Source of the DNA: Syncephalis plumigaleata
Lineage: Eukaryota; Zoopagomycota; Zoopagomycetes; Zoopagales; Piptocephalidaceae
Assembly (NCBI GenBank): GCA_025201365.1
Contig: JAIXMF010000012.1
Span: 1 to 64,000, forward strand
Length of the DNA stretch: 64,000 nt
Direction of reading: 5' to 3'
The position numbers and the translations under genes were made by a program. The notes under the pieces were generated by a model. It was not told where the DNA came from. It made no database searches and saw nothing but the letters and a program-made list of their open reading frames with translations. This document shows, piece after piece, positions 46,001 through 57,753 of the stretch. Every line of letters begins with the position of its first letter. The stretch's first letter is position 1.

Positions 46001-47911
46001 AGAAGTGCTGCCACTTTTGCCACATTCTAATCATCATTACATATACATATATTAATATATATATATTAATAATAGAAATATATATCAAGTACCTTAATTT
46101 GCGAAAACTGCTGTGATCGCATCATTGAAACTAGTATTGGCACTAAACCAGCAGATACAATCATACCACCACTCGTGTGTGCCGACACTAGATACGTGAC
46201 AAATGACAATAGTGCCTCAATGAATTGTTGCGTATAAATGACTAGTTAGTTGTATATCAATCACGTTAGTTATATGTGTGTATATGCTAGTGATAGTTGC
46301 TAGACTAATTACCTTCATCTTCACACATATTACTTGCCACTTTACGTAATAGATATAGTAGAACTCCATGACTAGCCGATGCATTCATTGCACTAAGTAC
46401 GTCATTAATACGAGCACTTGATCTACCAATAGCCTCTAGTGTTAATATGGCCATCGATTGCAATTCCTATTTAGATGATGGTATGAGTTGAGAGGATACA
46501 ATAATAATAAGGGTATGTTATATTAATCTACTTACCATAGGTACATCTTTACTATCCGATTGCACCATTTGACTAAGTGATGCAATCAATGTGGGATCAT
46601 GTTGGAAGAAGCGTGACTGAGCTGACACTTCAGGAATCATTAAGGCTAGTAGTAAATAATAGTATAATTCGTGTCAATCATTGTGATATCCTATCCTCAT
46701 CTATACCAACTTACCTGTAATGCAAATGGCTTGCAATCGGATGATTAAGTATTGTCGACGTAATGCAGCATCACCGATACTTGTAGATAGACGTATAGTA
46801 TGAAACAGTCATAGTAGACGTCTTCAGGCATATGATGCTGTTTGACCAATTGTTGGAATATTTCCTCGTTACTTTTGTCTATTTGTTCGGCACGTTCACA
46901 GCGAACAGTGATCATTCCCTCCGAGGATGGTGATAACAATGATGCATCAGTCGAATCTGCTGCATTCTCTGGTTTAGGACTAATATCCATACTACTCGTA
47001 GAAGTCGAAGAGGTTGCCTGTTTGTTTCCCGATGCACCAGTCGATTCCTCCTGTGTGTCTACAATGGATTCTTTGGCAGCAACTGCTCGACGTGCCTCAT
47101 CGGGCGAGAGAACTCGGTAGAAATTGTATGAAATCGTGTAGAGTTCCTCGGGTACAACAAGATCATCCCGACATAAATCGGCAAGATCAATACCGTAGTT
47201 TTTCGTACCCCAATTCTGAGCAAGTGTAAGAATACGATCCTGACTAATTGTAAAGTTATGTCGATAGGATCGTTGCATACTAATACGCTGAGCTTGTCGT
47301 AAGGCCACCCACAGACATGCCTCTAGGATAGCAGCATCGTTTGTATTGAGTAATGCATTAAGATGCTAATAATCATTCATTAATATCAACTATTGTATAG
47401 TACACAATAATACACTTACCTCATAGGAATTATAAATGTTACGATTAGTGCAATTCTCTACTAGTAAACGAGAAAACTTTAGAATGCCTACGATAAGACG
47501 TTTCTCATCCAAAGTAAAGGATTGTAATTGTATTTCTTGGTCTAAACGATACTGTTTAACTAGACGCTCTAGAATGACATCAAATCGATCGAGTACAGCC
47601 ACCCAGTGGAACATATCTCCACGAGGTAGTGTCCAATTGTCGAATTGCTCGAGACGCGTCATCAACTCTGACTCTGATGAATCACGCAGTTGCGTAATTA
47701 TCGTGGCAATAGAAGCCACCTATATTGTAGTTGCGAGAACATAGTTTGTGTACACAAATAGGAAGTGATAATGGGATAACGTATTATTAGTATAGTGATC
47801 AATAGTGAGATTGACTTGCTACTACTACTACTGTGCTAGTAGTAGTAGTAATAGTCGAATAATACTTACCGGAGGCGCTAGACGCCGCGGAGCAGCCTTG
47901 GCTACTTTCAT
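34043..47911 (-). CDS. TOM1: giant HECT-type E3 ubiquitin ligase, Tom1/HUWE1 family
   Basis: About 13.9 kb with roughly twenty exons, encoding some 4,000 residues. In fungi Tom1 ubiquitinates excess ribosomal proteins and histones and supports mRNA export. Starts [14 protein letters not shown] at 47911; exon 2 (47420-47719) carries [20 protein letters not shown], the armadillo-like N-terminal region. A UBA domain ([20 protein letters not shown]) lies near 42780, long Asp/Glu tracts at 39.6-40.1 kb and 39.1 kb, two UBM-like motifs ([38 protein letters not shown]) at 37.3-37.5 kb, and the HECT domain at 34.04-35.2 kb ending SAHTCFNQLDLP and [10 protein letters not shown]. The catalytic Cys codon is split TG/T by the last intron (34146-34207). 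One frame break near 46804 is mended by one base ([10 protein letters not shown]); elsewhere the frame is clean over exons of 4 kb. Confidence 0.95.
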
Positions 47912-48459
47912 GGCGTCTGTTTTGGCAATGCAGCCTACTGCTATTACCGTCTACCGTCTACGATAACAATGAATGAAAGTTGTCAAACTCGTATGACGTA
48001 TATGTGAGAAATCAATCGCGTTTGTATGGACAAAAGAGACGACCACCAGATGCTGAACTGTACACAAAAGAATAGATGTAGATCGTACACTTTAATCGGA
48101 TATAGTCAGTAATATGTGACCGTGATCGTAGTGCACGTCCTAGTTACAATATTGTGGTGCTTGTAAAAGAGATGAGAGAAGAAGAAGAAATAAGTTGTGC
48201 TCTGTGTGAGTGAGTGAGTGAGTGTGGTTGTTGAGTAAAGAAAGAGTGAGAGCAGGAATAGTGGAGAGAGATAAAGGAAGAAATGATATATTTTATATAT
48301 AATTAATCCACATATCGTCATATCAATATGCCATCATAGTACACTAATAAATTAATTATGATATTAATTTATGTGAGTAATCATGATGATTCATTGTCTT
48401 TTATCTATCGCAATTTATTTTATTTTACTTCTTTTTTCACGCTTAAACAATATCGTAAT
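47912..48459. promoter_or_regulatory. divergent promoter region, TOM1 (-) and helicase (+)
   Basis: 548 bp with a GTGAGTGAGTGAGTGAGTG run at about 48206-48224 and a purine-rich stretch after it. No further gene is seen. Confidence 0.45.
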
Positions 48460-50208
48460 ATGATCACTAAACTATTCTATGCACCACGTGTATATCGAGT
48501 TGCTACGATATTTATTAGACGCTATCCAGTAACACTAACATAATTAGTGATGGGATACAACCGCTTAAGTTAACGCAGTCAACAATACTGCTAAAAAGTT
48601 ATCGTATGCCTTGAATGCAAAGCTTGCTCAGATTCCACCTTTATCTCAAAGTTCTGGATTTAAGGTAAGCTAACTGATAAGGAATACGTTCGTTGTTGTC
48701 ATTTACTTATTCTGTGAGTGTAGACACTAGGTATACATCCATCGCTGCAAACGGCACTTCATACGGAATTTAACATAAGCACACCGACTGCTACACAGAA
48801 AGATTTGATACCCGCCATGGAGACAGGTAGAGATGTATTCGTACGCTCTGAAACAGGTAGTGGTAAAAGTTTTGCCATTCTACTTGCTCTACTCAATCGC
48901 GAGGATGGACCATTGTACAAGTCGACTGTGGCATCATCGAGTCTACTCGTAAAACAATCGAATCAATCGAATCGAAGGAATAACGTCATATCGACGACAG
49001 TTCATTTTTATGTCGTGCCTAGTAGAGAATTAGCGAGTCAACTAGTGGCATGGGCGAAGCGTCTCGTTGCTAGTGTTCAGGGACTACGATGGAATCCTGA
49101 CACTTTTGCAATACTATCCAGTTGGCAATACCTGATAGTAGTGAGAAGGCGGATACTACACCATCATCATCAGTAGTGCCATGGCTTATCATTGGTACAC
49201 CGAATTGTTTACAAGAAAGATTGGATGACATGCTAATGACTAGTAATAGAGTAGTAGTAATAATAATGATAAATCGAAACCAACCTCCATTCGAGTGGCA
49301 CGCTAATCCTAGATGAAGTGGATCATTGATGCGTTTACCTCGTAAATACGCGCCTCAGAAGGAATATTGAATCGACAGAATCATCCTAAGCCGGCTGAAC
49401 TATTGGTACGTGCCGTGTTCTCACTCGATAGTCCGGTTAAGCCGCAATTGATTGCTTGTTCAGCCACCATGAATCGAGCTATTCGTCACTTTCTCATAAG
49501 TAATCGATGGGTTACGGGTGTGCCCGAACTAGTCTATCCATCCGTTGTAGATACAATCGATATTGCTTCATCTAAAATGATTCTAGATAAAAATAATGAG
49601 GATACTAAAGGTGGTATTGCCTTCCTGCTAGTTTAAGGCATCATTGTTTACTGGTTAACAAGGAACTATTCGTAATCTATCCATGGAGAATGAGCAACTT
49701 GCAACAACGAGATATGATAAATCAAGCATGATAAATCGAGATATGGTAAATCGAGATATGGTAAATCGAAACATGATAAACCAAGACATGATAAGGAGAT
49801 GGCATTGCAGAATTGTACGGAGATCCACTACTAGAGGCCGTGCTAACTGCCTCGGAACTTGATCACGCTCGTACGGTGTTGTTATTTATTCCGTCTACAT
49901 CGAGTGTTGCCACAGTCGTGAAACGATTACAAGAATTTGGAGCACCTGCTGAACCACTCACTGCATCCGTGCTAACTAGCAAGTCATCCTCGTCGAGTTT
50001 ACGTATTTACGTTACGACAGAGGCAGCTGGACGTGGTCTCGATCTACCCGAGGCAACTCATGTATTTATACTAGGTGTACCCACTTCACCTGCTGCCTAT
50101 CTACACATGGCAGGTCGTACGGCAAGAATGGGACGACCTGGAGCGGCCATCACCCTGCTACTCGATAATCAGAATAGCATTGCTCGTATGCGTACTATGG
50201 CACATTAG
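48460..50208 (+). pseudogene. Mrh4/DDX28-like mitochondrial DEAD-box helicase, many frame breaks
   Basis: Starts MITKLFYAPRVYRVATIFIR, a clear mitochondrial presequence. After one intron near 48665-48721 the helicase core follows: Q-motif region STPTATQKDLIPAM, Walker A SETGSGKS, FYVVPSRELASQL, WLIIGTP, the DEAD-box variant LDEVDH, ACSATMNRA, then the C-terminal core LYGDPLLEAVLTASELDHAR, TTEAAGRGLDLPEATHVFIL and HMAGRTARMGRPG. The frame must change about eight times (near 48537, 48592, 49118, 49300, 49336, 49368, 49645 and 49725); six of these are of the one-missing-base kind. That density far exceeds other genes here, so I call it a recent pseudogene, although assembly errors may contribute. 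The family acts in mitochondrial large-subunit rRNA assembly. DEVD replaces DEAD. Confidence 0.75.
49711..49796 (+). repeat. 15-bp minisatellite inside the helicase
   Basis: About five and a half units of ATG(A/G)TAAATC(G/A)AGAT-like sequence between the two helicase core halves. In the downstream reading frame each unit encodes a five-residue basic repeat of the form [H/Y][D/G]K[S/P][R/K]. Confidence 0.8.
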
Positions 50209-52048
50209 TTCAACTGAATTGGACACCATTTGCACATGTGGAATAGGTAAATAATAGTATTTAGTAAATGAACAATATAGAAATAAATACGTAATAATAC
50301 ACGATCAAGATCATTAGTTACATTTGCATCGTAATCTACGCGTATGATTAAGTTATATAATATGTTTATGTAATTATCGTAAAAAGTGTTCATTATTATC
50401 GCTATAAATCTATTCTAGATCACAAGCAATCACGTATGTCACACTAGAATAGATACACCGATAATAATGGTGTTATATAAAGGATAAGGATAAAGTATAT
50501 ATAGAAGTTGAATAGAGTAAAAGAATAGAATTTCTAACTGATTGTAGAAATTTATAATCATCAGTCACGTTAATATAGATCACAATTGCTGTTATCGTAG
50601 CATATAAAATAGCACACAGACATAAAAACATTTGAATTTGAGAGCAGTCTGCAATGATATAATAATAATAATATATGTATATAAAGATAAAAATGCTATA
50701 AGCTATGTAATTCATTCCTAGTAAAGTAAATAAATGTCTCATAGGAAATAGGAGAAAAGAGAAAAGTATAAAAAAGAAACATTTGTTGTCCTTTACGTAA
50801 TAGCAATTAATTACTATAATAAAAGACGTGTATCATAGAGGAGTGGGATAGAGAGAGAGAAGGGAAGAGATAGATAGAAAGGAAGAGAGAGAGATAGGAT
50901 AAATTTGCTACTCTAGATTATATTATTACTTCTCACTTATTACTAGCTACTACTGCCAGTATTACGTATTACTATGACTACTATTCAAGTTGACACATTT
51001 ATATAAACGCACATCAAGACTAAGATGCGGGTGGTGCATGGGTTATCAATGAATAGTAGGGATAATGAGCAAGCAAGCAAGCAAGTAAATAATAAGCGAG
51101 TATAGGATAAGCAGATAACTAAGTGATGAAAAAGTATAGAGAAGCACGGTGGCGATGAGAATTAAGCCACCATATAAAATGCGAATAATGATATCAAAAA
51201 CAGCAATAAGCGAGAGATGATGATAATGAGCTAAGGATGAAAAAACCAAAGTAAGTAGAAAGAGAATAGGAAATAGACATGTGCATAGAGAGGCACACAT
51301 GCACACACATACGCGCGTGCATACACGCATATCCTCTATATATACATATATATGAGTATCGTGTATAGAGAGGAGGTGAGGTGAGGTGAAAGTGAGAGTA
51401 AAGGGGAGAAATGTACGTGTATACAAGGAGAGAAGGACCACACCTACCAACACGATAACCATACACACATATACGGGGGAGGGCGCGTGCACGCATGTCT
51501 AGATAAATCGAGGAAGAAGAGATAACTCGATGTACATATACACGTGTGTACACACATATGTCACTACCATGATCATAGCACATCCATAAGAGTAAGTATG
51601 TATATATAAGTATGTATCTATCTATAGATCGTCAGAGACAACGATGTACAACATATGGATATGGGTATGAACCAAGGTAACATACACTACGACTACGACT
51701 ACTACGACTACTACTATCACTACAGCAAACGCACACATACATACATACATACAACGTGTATATGAAATGATAATGCCATCCTTCTCTCCCTTCCTCTATA
51801 GAGAAAGAGAAAAGAGAAAGAGAGAGACAACAATGTTGCACACAAAGCAAGCACACAAACACAGACACAGACACAGACACAGACAAACATGCGCAAACGT
51901 GTAAACAAATGTATACACATAGAAATAAAGTAAATCCAAGATATCCTCTATAACAGTGTATATAGTTGTTGACGATCACGATGATGATGACGATGATGTG
52001 ATTGTGATTGTTGTTGCTGTTGTGGTACATATAATATGTTCACGTTTC
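50209..52048. other. 1.8-kb intergenic region rich in simple repeats
   Basis: Convergent region between the helicase and the Mei2-like gene. It has purine tracts (50845-50900), (GCAA)n at 51066-51086, GGTGAGGTGAGGTGA at 51374-51388, (AC)n-rich DNA at 51294-51330 and CAGACA repeats at 51862-51890. Membrane-like open frames on the minus strand follow from these biased tracts. I see no supported gene. Confidence 0.55.
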
Positions 52049-53835
52049 TTAGATCATATCTGCAAATGGCTGAAAGGACATCTGGCGTGGCGATGGTTCA
52101 GCACTGCCATAATGCATCAAGTCATCTTGATCACGCTGAAGACGACGAGTTGGGAAGTTGAGACGACGTGGGCTGGGAAGCTCGTTAATCGATTCGTTGC
52201 TAGAGCTGGTTAAACGCGTGGTCACACGTGGATTAGGCATGGGGAATGGTTCCTCGAGACCACGTAGAGGACCGTAGCTGTAGAAGATCTTGGGACGGTA
52301 GGTTGCGTCCTTTTCCATAACGCTCGAGTTACGGAACTTGTCGATCAAGCTCTGCTTGCCTTGGATGTTGGCATAGGAGATGCGGCAGATCTTGTCGGAG
52401 TTGAAGCGATTCCAACGACGACCTACGTGATGCATCGCGAAGCTAATGACCGAACGAGGATCGATGAAGTTGATGAAGGCGTATCCGACATTACAATGGT
52501 TGCGGAAGTCCATGCGTAAATACAAAAAGTCATATTGACCTCGGTGGGTCTCATTGATAGTGTCAATGAGCATCTTCTGCGTGTATTTGTTGGGGATGTT
52601 ACGGATCATGAAAGTCGTGCGCAAGTCAAGACCACGGGCAATATGCCACAGGCACAACTCGTTGCCGGAGGGAATGGGACCATCACGTCCGAAACCCTTT
52701 GGCATGGGCAGGTTAAGGCTGGGCTGCACGGCCGATTGACGCATTGGGTCGGGTGTAGCGACAGCGGCGGCGGCGGCAGCAGCTTTAGCAGCGGCGTTGA
52801 AGTAAACTTCAGTGAACGCGTTGAGTTGTTCTGGATTCATGTTGCCTTGATCGTTGCTATTAGGTGAGGTGGGTGAGATGGGGGATGAGGAGGAGGATGA
52901 GTTAACGTTAGTGCTATTATTGATACTGGTCGTGCTCGGGCTGCTAAGATTATTGCTGCTTGTATTATTAGGAACGTTACTATTACTATTGTTGCTGTTA
53001 CTGAAGAACTGAGATGACGATGAGGGCCAGTTGAATTTAGTGGGCGACAATGGGGTAACTGGACTATTTGTAGTATCCGTGGCGTAGGGAGAGGAACGAG
53101 GAAGAGGCGATAGAGGCGTCTGCGGACTGGTGGGGGTAGCGGGTTGTTGAAGGGGATATGGCCATTCTGCCAAATAATAAATTACCCTCAAGCGGCTTCC
53201 CTGTAATGTAAAAAAGAAAAGTGGATAGGTAGGACAATTTAAAACAACATGTGTTGACGAGACATTAGAATGGAAGTTGGCACGTGTGGACGAGGTTAAG
53301 CAAGCAAACGGAAAAATGCAATTATAGATGCGAGGGTGTGTTCGTAAATTGATGACACCAGAGGCGAGAAAAGAAAGAGAGAACAGAGAACAGAGAACAG
53401 AGAGCAGAACAGAGAACAGAGAACAGAGAATAAGGACATTAGTCAAGGGTAATGGTGGTACAGTAAAACGTTTTTCTTACCTGAAACGTTGAGCCATCGA
53501 GGAATTCCTTGGCAGCGGCAGCGCCACGTACATCGAAATACTCCGCAACAATGACCGATTGATTACCACGTTCGCGTAACATAACCTCACGCATAAAGCG
53601 GACGTGACCGAAAGACGCCAACAAAACCTATATCAAACACGCACACACACATATATATATAGAATATAAGTATATAAATAAATATACACAAGAATAGTAT
53701 TGATAAGCACAAGGCCTTTGTCTAAAAAGAAAACAAAACAACATTGACATTGACATCGAAACATACCTGGAGACGATGTAAATCGTCATTACGCTCGTAG
53801 CCAGAAACGCAGATGATTCCGTTATTGTCGCTCAT
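52049..53835 (-). CDS. Mei2-like RNA-binding protein, C-terminal RRM type
   Basis: Core exons 53767-53835, 53481-53627 and 52049-53200 give 455 residues from the Met MSDNNGIICVSGYERNDDLH. The first part is an RRM split over two introns (GIICVSGYER as RNP2, FGHVRFMREVMLRERGN). Then comes a Ser/Asn/Pro-rich linker with an alanine run, followed by the Mei2-specific RRM: TTFMIRNIPNKYTQKMLIDT, YDFLYLRMDFRNHCNVGYAF, INFIDPRSVISFAMHHVGRR and ICRISYANIQGKQSLIDKFR. Mei2 in fission yeast binds a noncoding RNA and switches cells to meiosis; this match is family-level only. The 53201-53480 intron is 280 bp, long for this window. The exon at 53767 stays open upstream to an acceptor at 53881, so the gene may have further 5' exons. 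Confidence 0.85.
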
Positions 53836-55195
53836 GATGGTAGTGTTGATATTGGTGTTGTTTAAGATGGTGTAACTAGACTAGAGTCGGAAAGAAATGA
53901 CAAAAGATTAAAGACAAGCGGAAAGAAGAACGCAAGGATGAAAACTGATGGTGCGCTAGAAAACAAAGTTGTAACAAGTAAGAGGCAAAAAACGCAAGCT
54001 ATAATGAGAGTAAGTAGAAACAACAACGACGACAATGACAATAACTACAAGGGATACAAGTAGTACGGACGATGGTAGTAGTTAGGTAGGTAGTTAGGTA
54101 GTTAGTAACAGGAAAAGATGACAATAGGGTAATAAAAGTGTACTAAAGGGCGTAGTTGTAAGTGAAAGTTGTAAGTAGTAGAGTGTAAGTAGTAGTAGTA
54201 ACGGAAATAATAGTGAAGAGTAGTGAAGAGTAACTAACTAAGTAAATGGAACGTAGAGAAAGTAGATAAAAGCACAAACTATAACTGAAGAGAGGTCGCA
54301 CTTTGTGTCGAATCTTGCGAGGTCTATATAGTAAATGATGAAGTGTACAGGTCATGCCCTTCCCACACAATGGTATGTCCATCTACTCACTCGCTTACTC
54401 ACATACAGTCAGATACACGCGCTCATTGACAGGACAGACAAACACAGGCACAGGCACAGGCACATTTACAGGCACATACACGCATACATACACCGGTAGT
54501 GGGTAGAACCGGTACATTGTTCCAGAATGCACAGTACAACAACCGTAGCAATGCTGTGACTATGGCTAGGCAAGGCTGCTGCGAGTCATGCGATACGCGT
54601 GCAAGGACAGCCTTGCCTTCACACGCATGCCGCGCAATCAGTGAAGAAAATGGAAATATCCATGTGCTCGCATTGGCACACGGTTGCACAAAATTAAGCC
54701 AACTCAATGTGAAGAGAGGATCGCATGCTGTTTTATGGCGCGGATAGTATGGCTACATCAGGCCATAGTGCTTAATTCCATGAGGGAATGAGCAGGTGAG
54801 GAGATAGCGTGGAGTAGCGGAGACTCATACTGAATGAATGAAAAATAAATAACAGAAATACCAAATGCTACCATCTCACTATTATCATCATCATCAAGTA
54901 AACGCAAGTCAATTGAGTGAGATATGTGCAATCATGTGCGTGTATTAGCATGTTGCAACTACTATTCTTTTTGTTCAATAGATGACTACATAATGTTAGA
55001 ATAGAGTAAACCATACTCTCAAGTAGCACCAGTGCATCGCAGTAATAATAATAATGATAATGATAATTACAAGTGGTAACACTAATTAGTGTCACTGAAT
55101 CGGCGCGTTTTGTTTCTCTCTCTCTCTCCGTTCTTTTTTTGTCAAAACGGCATTGAAAAATAAAATATAACAAAGGCCGGCGCTATGGTGCTTAC
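53836..55195. other. possible 1.3-kb intron or intergenic DNA upstream of the Mei2-like exons
   Basis: No coding family is seen. Contains GTAGTTAGGTAGGTAGTTAG-type repeats near 54075-54105 and CAGGCACAGGCACAGGCAC near 54441-54460. A phase-0 donor at 55195 and a phase-0 acceptor at 53881 would allow one large intron here. Confidence 0.4.
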
Positions 55196-56168
55196 CTTGT
55201 CCCACAAACGGCCATGTCCAGTATCATTTGTACAAGCAAACTTTTGCATGGGTACAGGCGATTCGTCATCATCAAGCCTCAATGTAGCTTCATCAACCCA
55301 CGGGCTCGTCAAACCCACATGTTGCTGCTGCTGTTGCTGCTGCTTAGTATGAGTAGTACGACATCGACTATTCATATTAGTGGCCATGGCAGGACAAGCA
55401 ACACTTGTCATGACTGCATTCTCGTCAAGCGTCGTCAATGGCAATCTAAGATTACTCATGGGCAGAATGGAATCCTCTGCATGTAGCGCCTGAATTGGAA
55501 CAGAAAAAGTAGCACAGAAAGTAAGCATGGACCCTTTGTCCTATTTGGTAGCACTACTACTCTTTAACAAAAAGAGAAAAAGATCCGCTTGTCACTGTCA
55601 CAAGATTGCACTAACCGCATGATCAATCCATGAATAGTAATAGGATAAATTACGCTGAATCAACTGACTTTCATCAGCGTGCCACGATGAATTATGCCAA
55701 TTCAAAAACGGTTTATTCTCATTGTTACTGAAGTTGTTGCTGTCGGTGTTGTTACTGTTGCTGTTGGCATTGTAGTCTGAATATCGAGGTGGCATCATCG
55801 TATTGGCAATGCCATAGCGTCGGTTTGTTTCATCGCGGTAGGGCAAAGTGTGTGGCTATACGCATACAATCGTTAATACGAGTGTAACACAGTTTGCCAG
55901 GAATAGAAATGGGCCGCCTTGAACATCCACAACGTGCCAGTCAAAATTCCATGTCATTGACACTTACTTGGCTTGACGTCATGGTTGTCATCGTTGTCGC
56001 CGCTACCGTTGCTGTTGCTGCTTCAGTTAGAGGCCAATTACAGTTGGCAGCAACGGTGCATGTAGCATTAGCGGTAAAAGGAGGAAGTGCAGTCTCCGAT
56101 AATGCACCTGACCAGCAACTGCAGCGTTTCACTTTACAGGTTGCTGCTGCTGCTGCTTCTACTGTCAT
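55196..56168 (-). CDS. candidate 5' exons of the Mei2-like gene (or a separate small gene)
   Basis: Three consecutive phase-0 exons: 55968-56168 (starting MTVEAAAAATCKVKRCSCWS), 55616-55855 (Asn/Ser-rich, including KPFLNWHNSSWHADESQLIQ) and 55196-55489 (ALHAEDSILPMSNLRLPLTT, then seven Gln and SPWVDEATLRLDDDESPVP). They total 245 codons without a stop and end in a good donor (AAGGTAAGC). They can join in frame to the Mei2-like exon at 53880 (SSYTILNNTNINTTIMSDNN), giving about 715 residues, but that needs a 1.3-kb intron. The low-complexity content fits the N-terminal part of a Mei2-like protein. No domain is recognised. Confidence 0.5.
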
Positions 56169-57753
56169 GATGTTGGTCGATGTATCGATATCACTGGGAA
56201 TGCTTCTCGGTAGAACAAGAGGGCTGCCGATGAGAACCGGTCAATGGCGTGTATAGCATGTATACAGTCTCTCCTAAGCGACGTGAATCGGTGTCATGTG
56301 CAGCTTAGTGTGGAAAGAGCTTGAATGAAAAAATTGTTAAAAAAACAAAGTGCATTCGACTTGGAAAGCTCGACGATTTTATTTGCATCAAAAGCGTTGT
56401 ATCGTGCATTCATTCAGTACACGAATGGCATTCACACTCTACGTACATGGTCAGCTGTCCACTTGCCACTCCCATTATGCAAGCATAGTAGTACGTAGGT
56501 TATACTGACATCATACTAGTTCATTACGGCACTACTGTTGCTTACTATTATGCTTGCCCCAAAAAAATGTACGCGCTAACAAACGGGTCAAGGATAGCGC
56601 AGCGGCTAATCTATTAGACTCGTGTTGATGCTATTCGTTAATAAATCTGATTCGCTGATAAACTTGCTATTTTTTTTTATTAATTTGCGCTGCAGTTTAT
56701 CGAATGTATGTGTGTATGCATATGTATTCCTACTACTTGCATATCATAGTTTACTAGCGTGAATAGTATAGGCGACGGAGTAAGAAGTACACGACCGGTT
56801 ATCGTCTAGACCAGATGGAGGTGAGCCATGAATGATGAAGGAGTGGATGTTTCATACGCATGCAACTCAGAGATTGGAGTTAATAAACTTGTATTCGAAT
56901 GTCGACGACTTGTCAGTACAAGGACGCCTAATCAAAACACAATGGCAATGATATTCATTTGGTGCATATGAATGAAAGAAGCCATTCATAGTCATATCAA
57001 GTACATATTTATTCATGCATTCATTACAAATAAAAGATACATAATCTATAATTTGCATACACATGTGATTAAGAATAAAAATGATATTCCTACATCATAG
57101 TACGGCTAATCATACAGCTTGATGTACAAATGCAGCATGAATTGTTTCATCTACGCATCACTTATAGACATACAACTCGTGCTTGATAGTTTACTTCTAT
57201 AATTGAATGATGTGCGCACATGTTACTACTACTAAAAGAAGGATTGGCAATTGATATGATGCAAATACATGGCTGACTAACTTGGGTGTTCATATTTTAA
57301 ATGTAATGACTCGTAAGCAATACATTATCATACTCATTAGCTATGCTGACGATATTCAACATCTACGTATAATGATGCATACATATTCTAAATGCTTTAA
57401 GCATTAGCAATGACATCAGTAGTATCTGTGTATAATTTACCTTATTCTACGCTTGATTCTTTTCTTTGTATCACATTCCTCGGGTAATTGGAGTGTCTTT
57501 GTCTTTGAGCTCATCATTAACCATGCCAAACATTTGACACATCATCATTGCTTAATGTGGTCGGAAGCACGCACTTTTGATACTTGCGATTTCGTTTCTA
57601 TCTTTCTATCTTTCTATCTACATGTACTATTGAGTTGGTAACAGCTTCTGCTATATAAATCGAGCAACCCGGCAAAGTATACCACATTTATTTCTTCACT
57701 TCTTCTCCATTCCATTCCAGTAACGTTTTTCCACTACTAGACGATATACAAAC
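56169..57753. other. 1.6-kb intergenic region
   Basis: Lies between two divergently transcribed units. AT-rich with no gene recognised; short frames at 56867-57064 (-) and 57453-57641 (+) have no family resemblance. The last 100 bp hold the promoter of the secreted kinase-like gene. Confidence 0.5.
57651..57660 (+). promoter_or_regulatory. TATA box of the secreted kinase-like gene
   Basis: CTATATAAAT about 100 bp before the ATG at 57754, followed by a C/T-rich leader (TTCTTCACTTCTTCTCCATT). Together they look like a strong, regulated promoter. Confidence 0.55.

Noticed and set aside
51046-52030. Membrane-protein-like minus-strand frames
   Set aside because: They are translations of AC/AG simple repeats (runs of Cys-Val, Ser-Val and Leu-Ser), with no start context or splice pattern.
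54423-54747. Opposing open frames upstream of the Mei2-like exons
   Set aside because: They overlap on both strands, include CAGGCA repeats, and have no recognisable domain.
56588-56640. Possible tRNA gene (GGATAGCGCAGCGGCTAATC)
   Set aside because: No T-loop consensus or matching acceptor stem could be found downstream.
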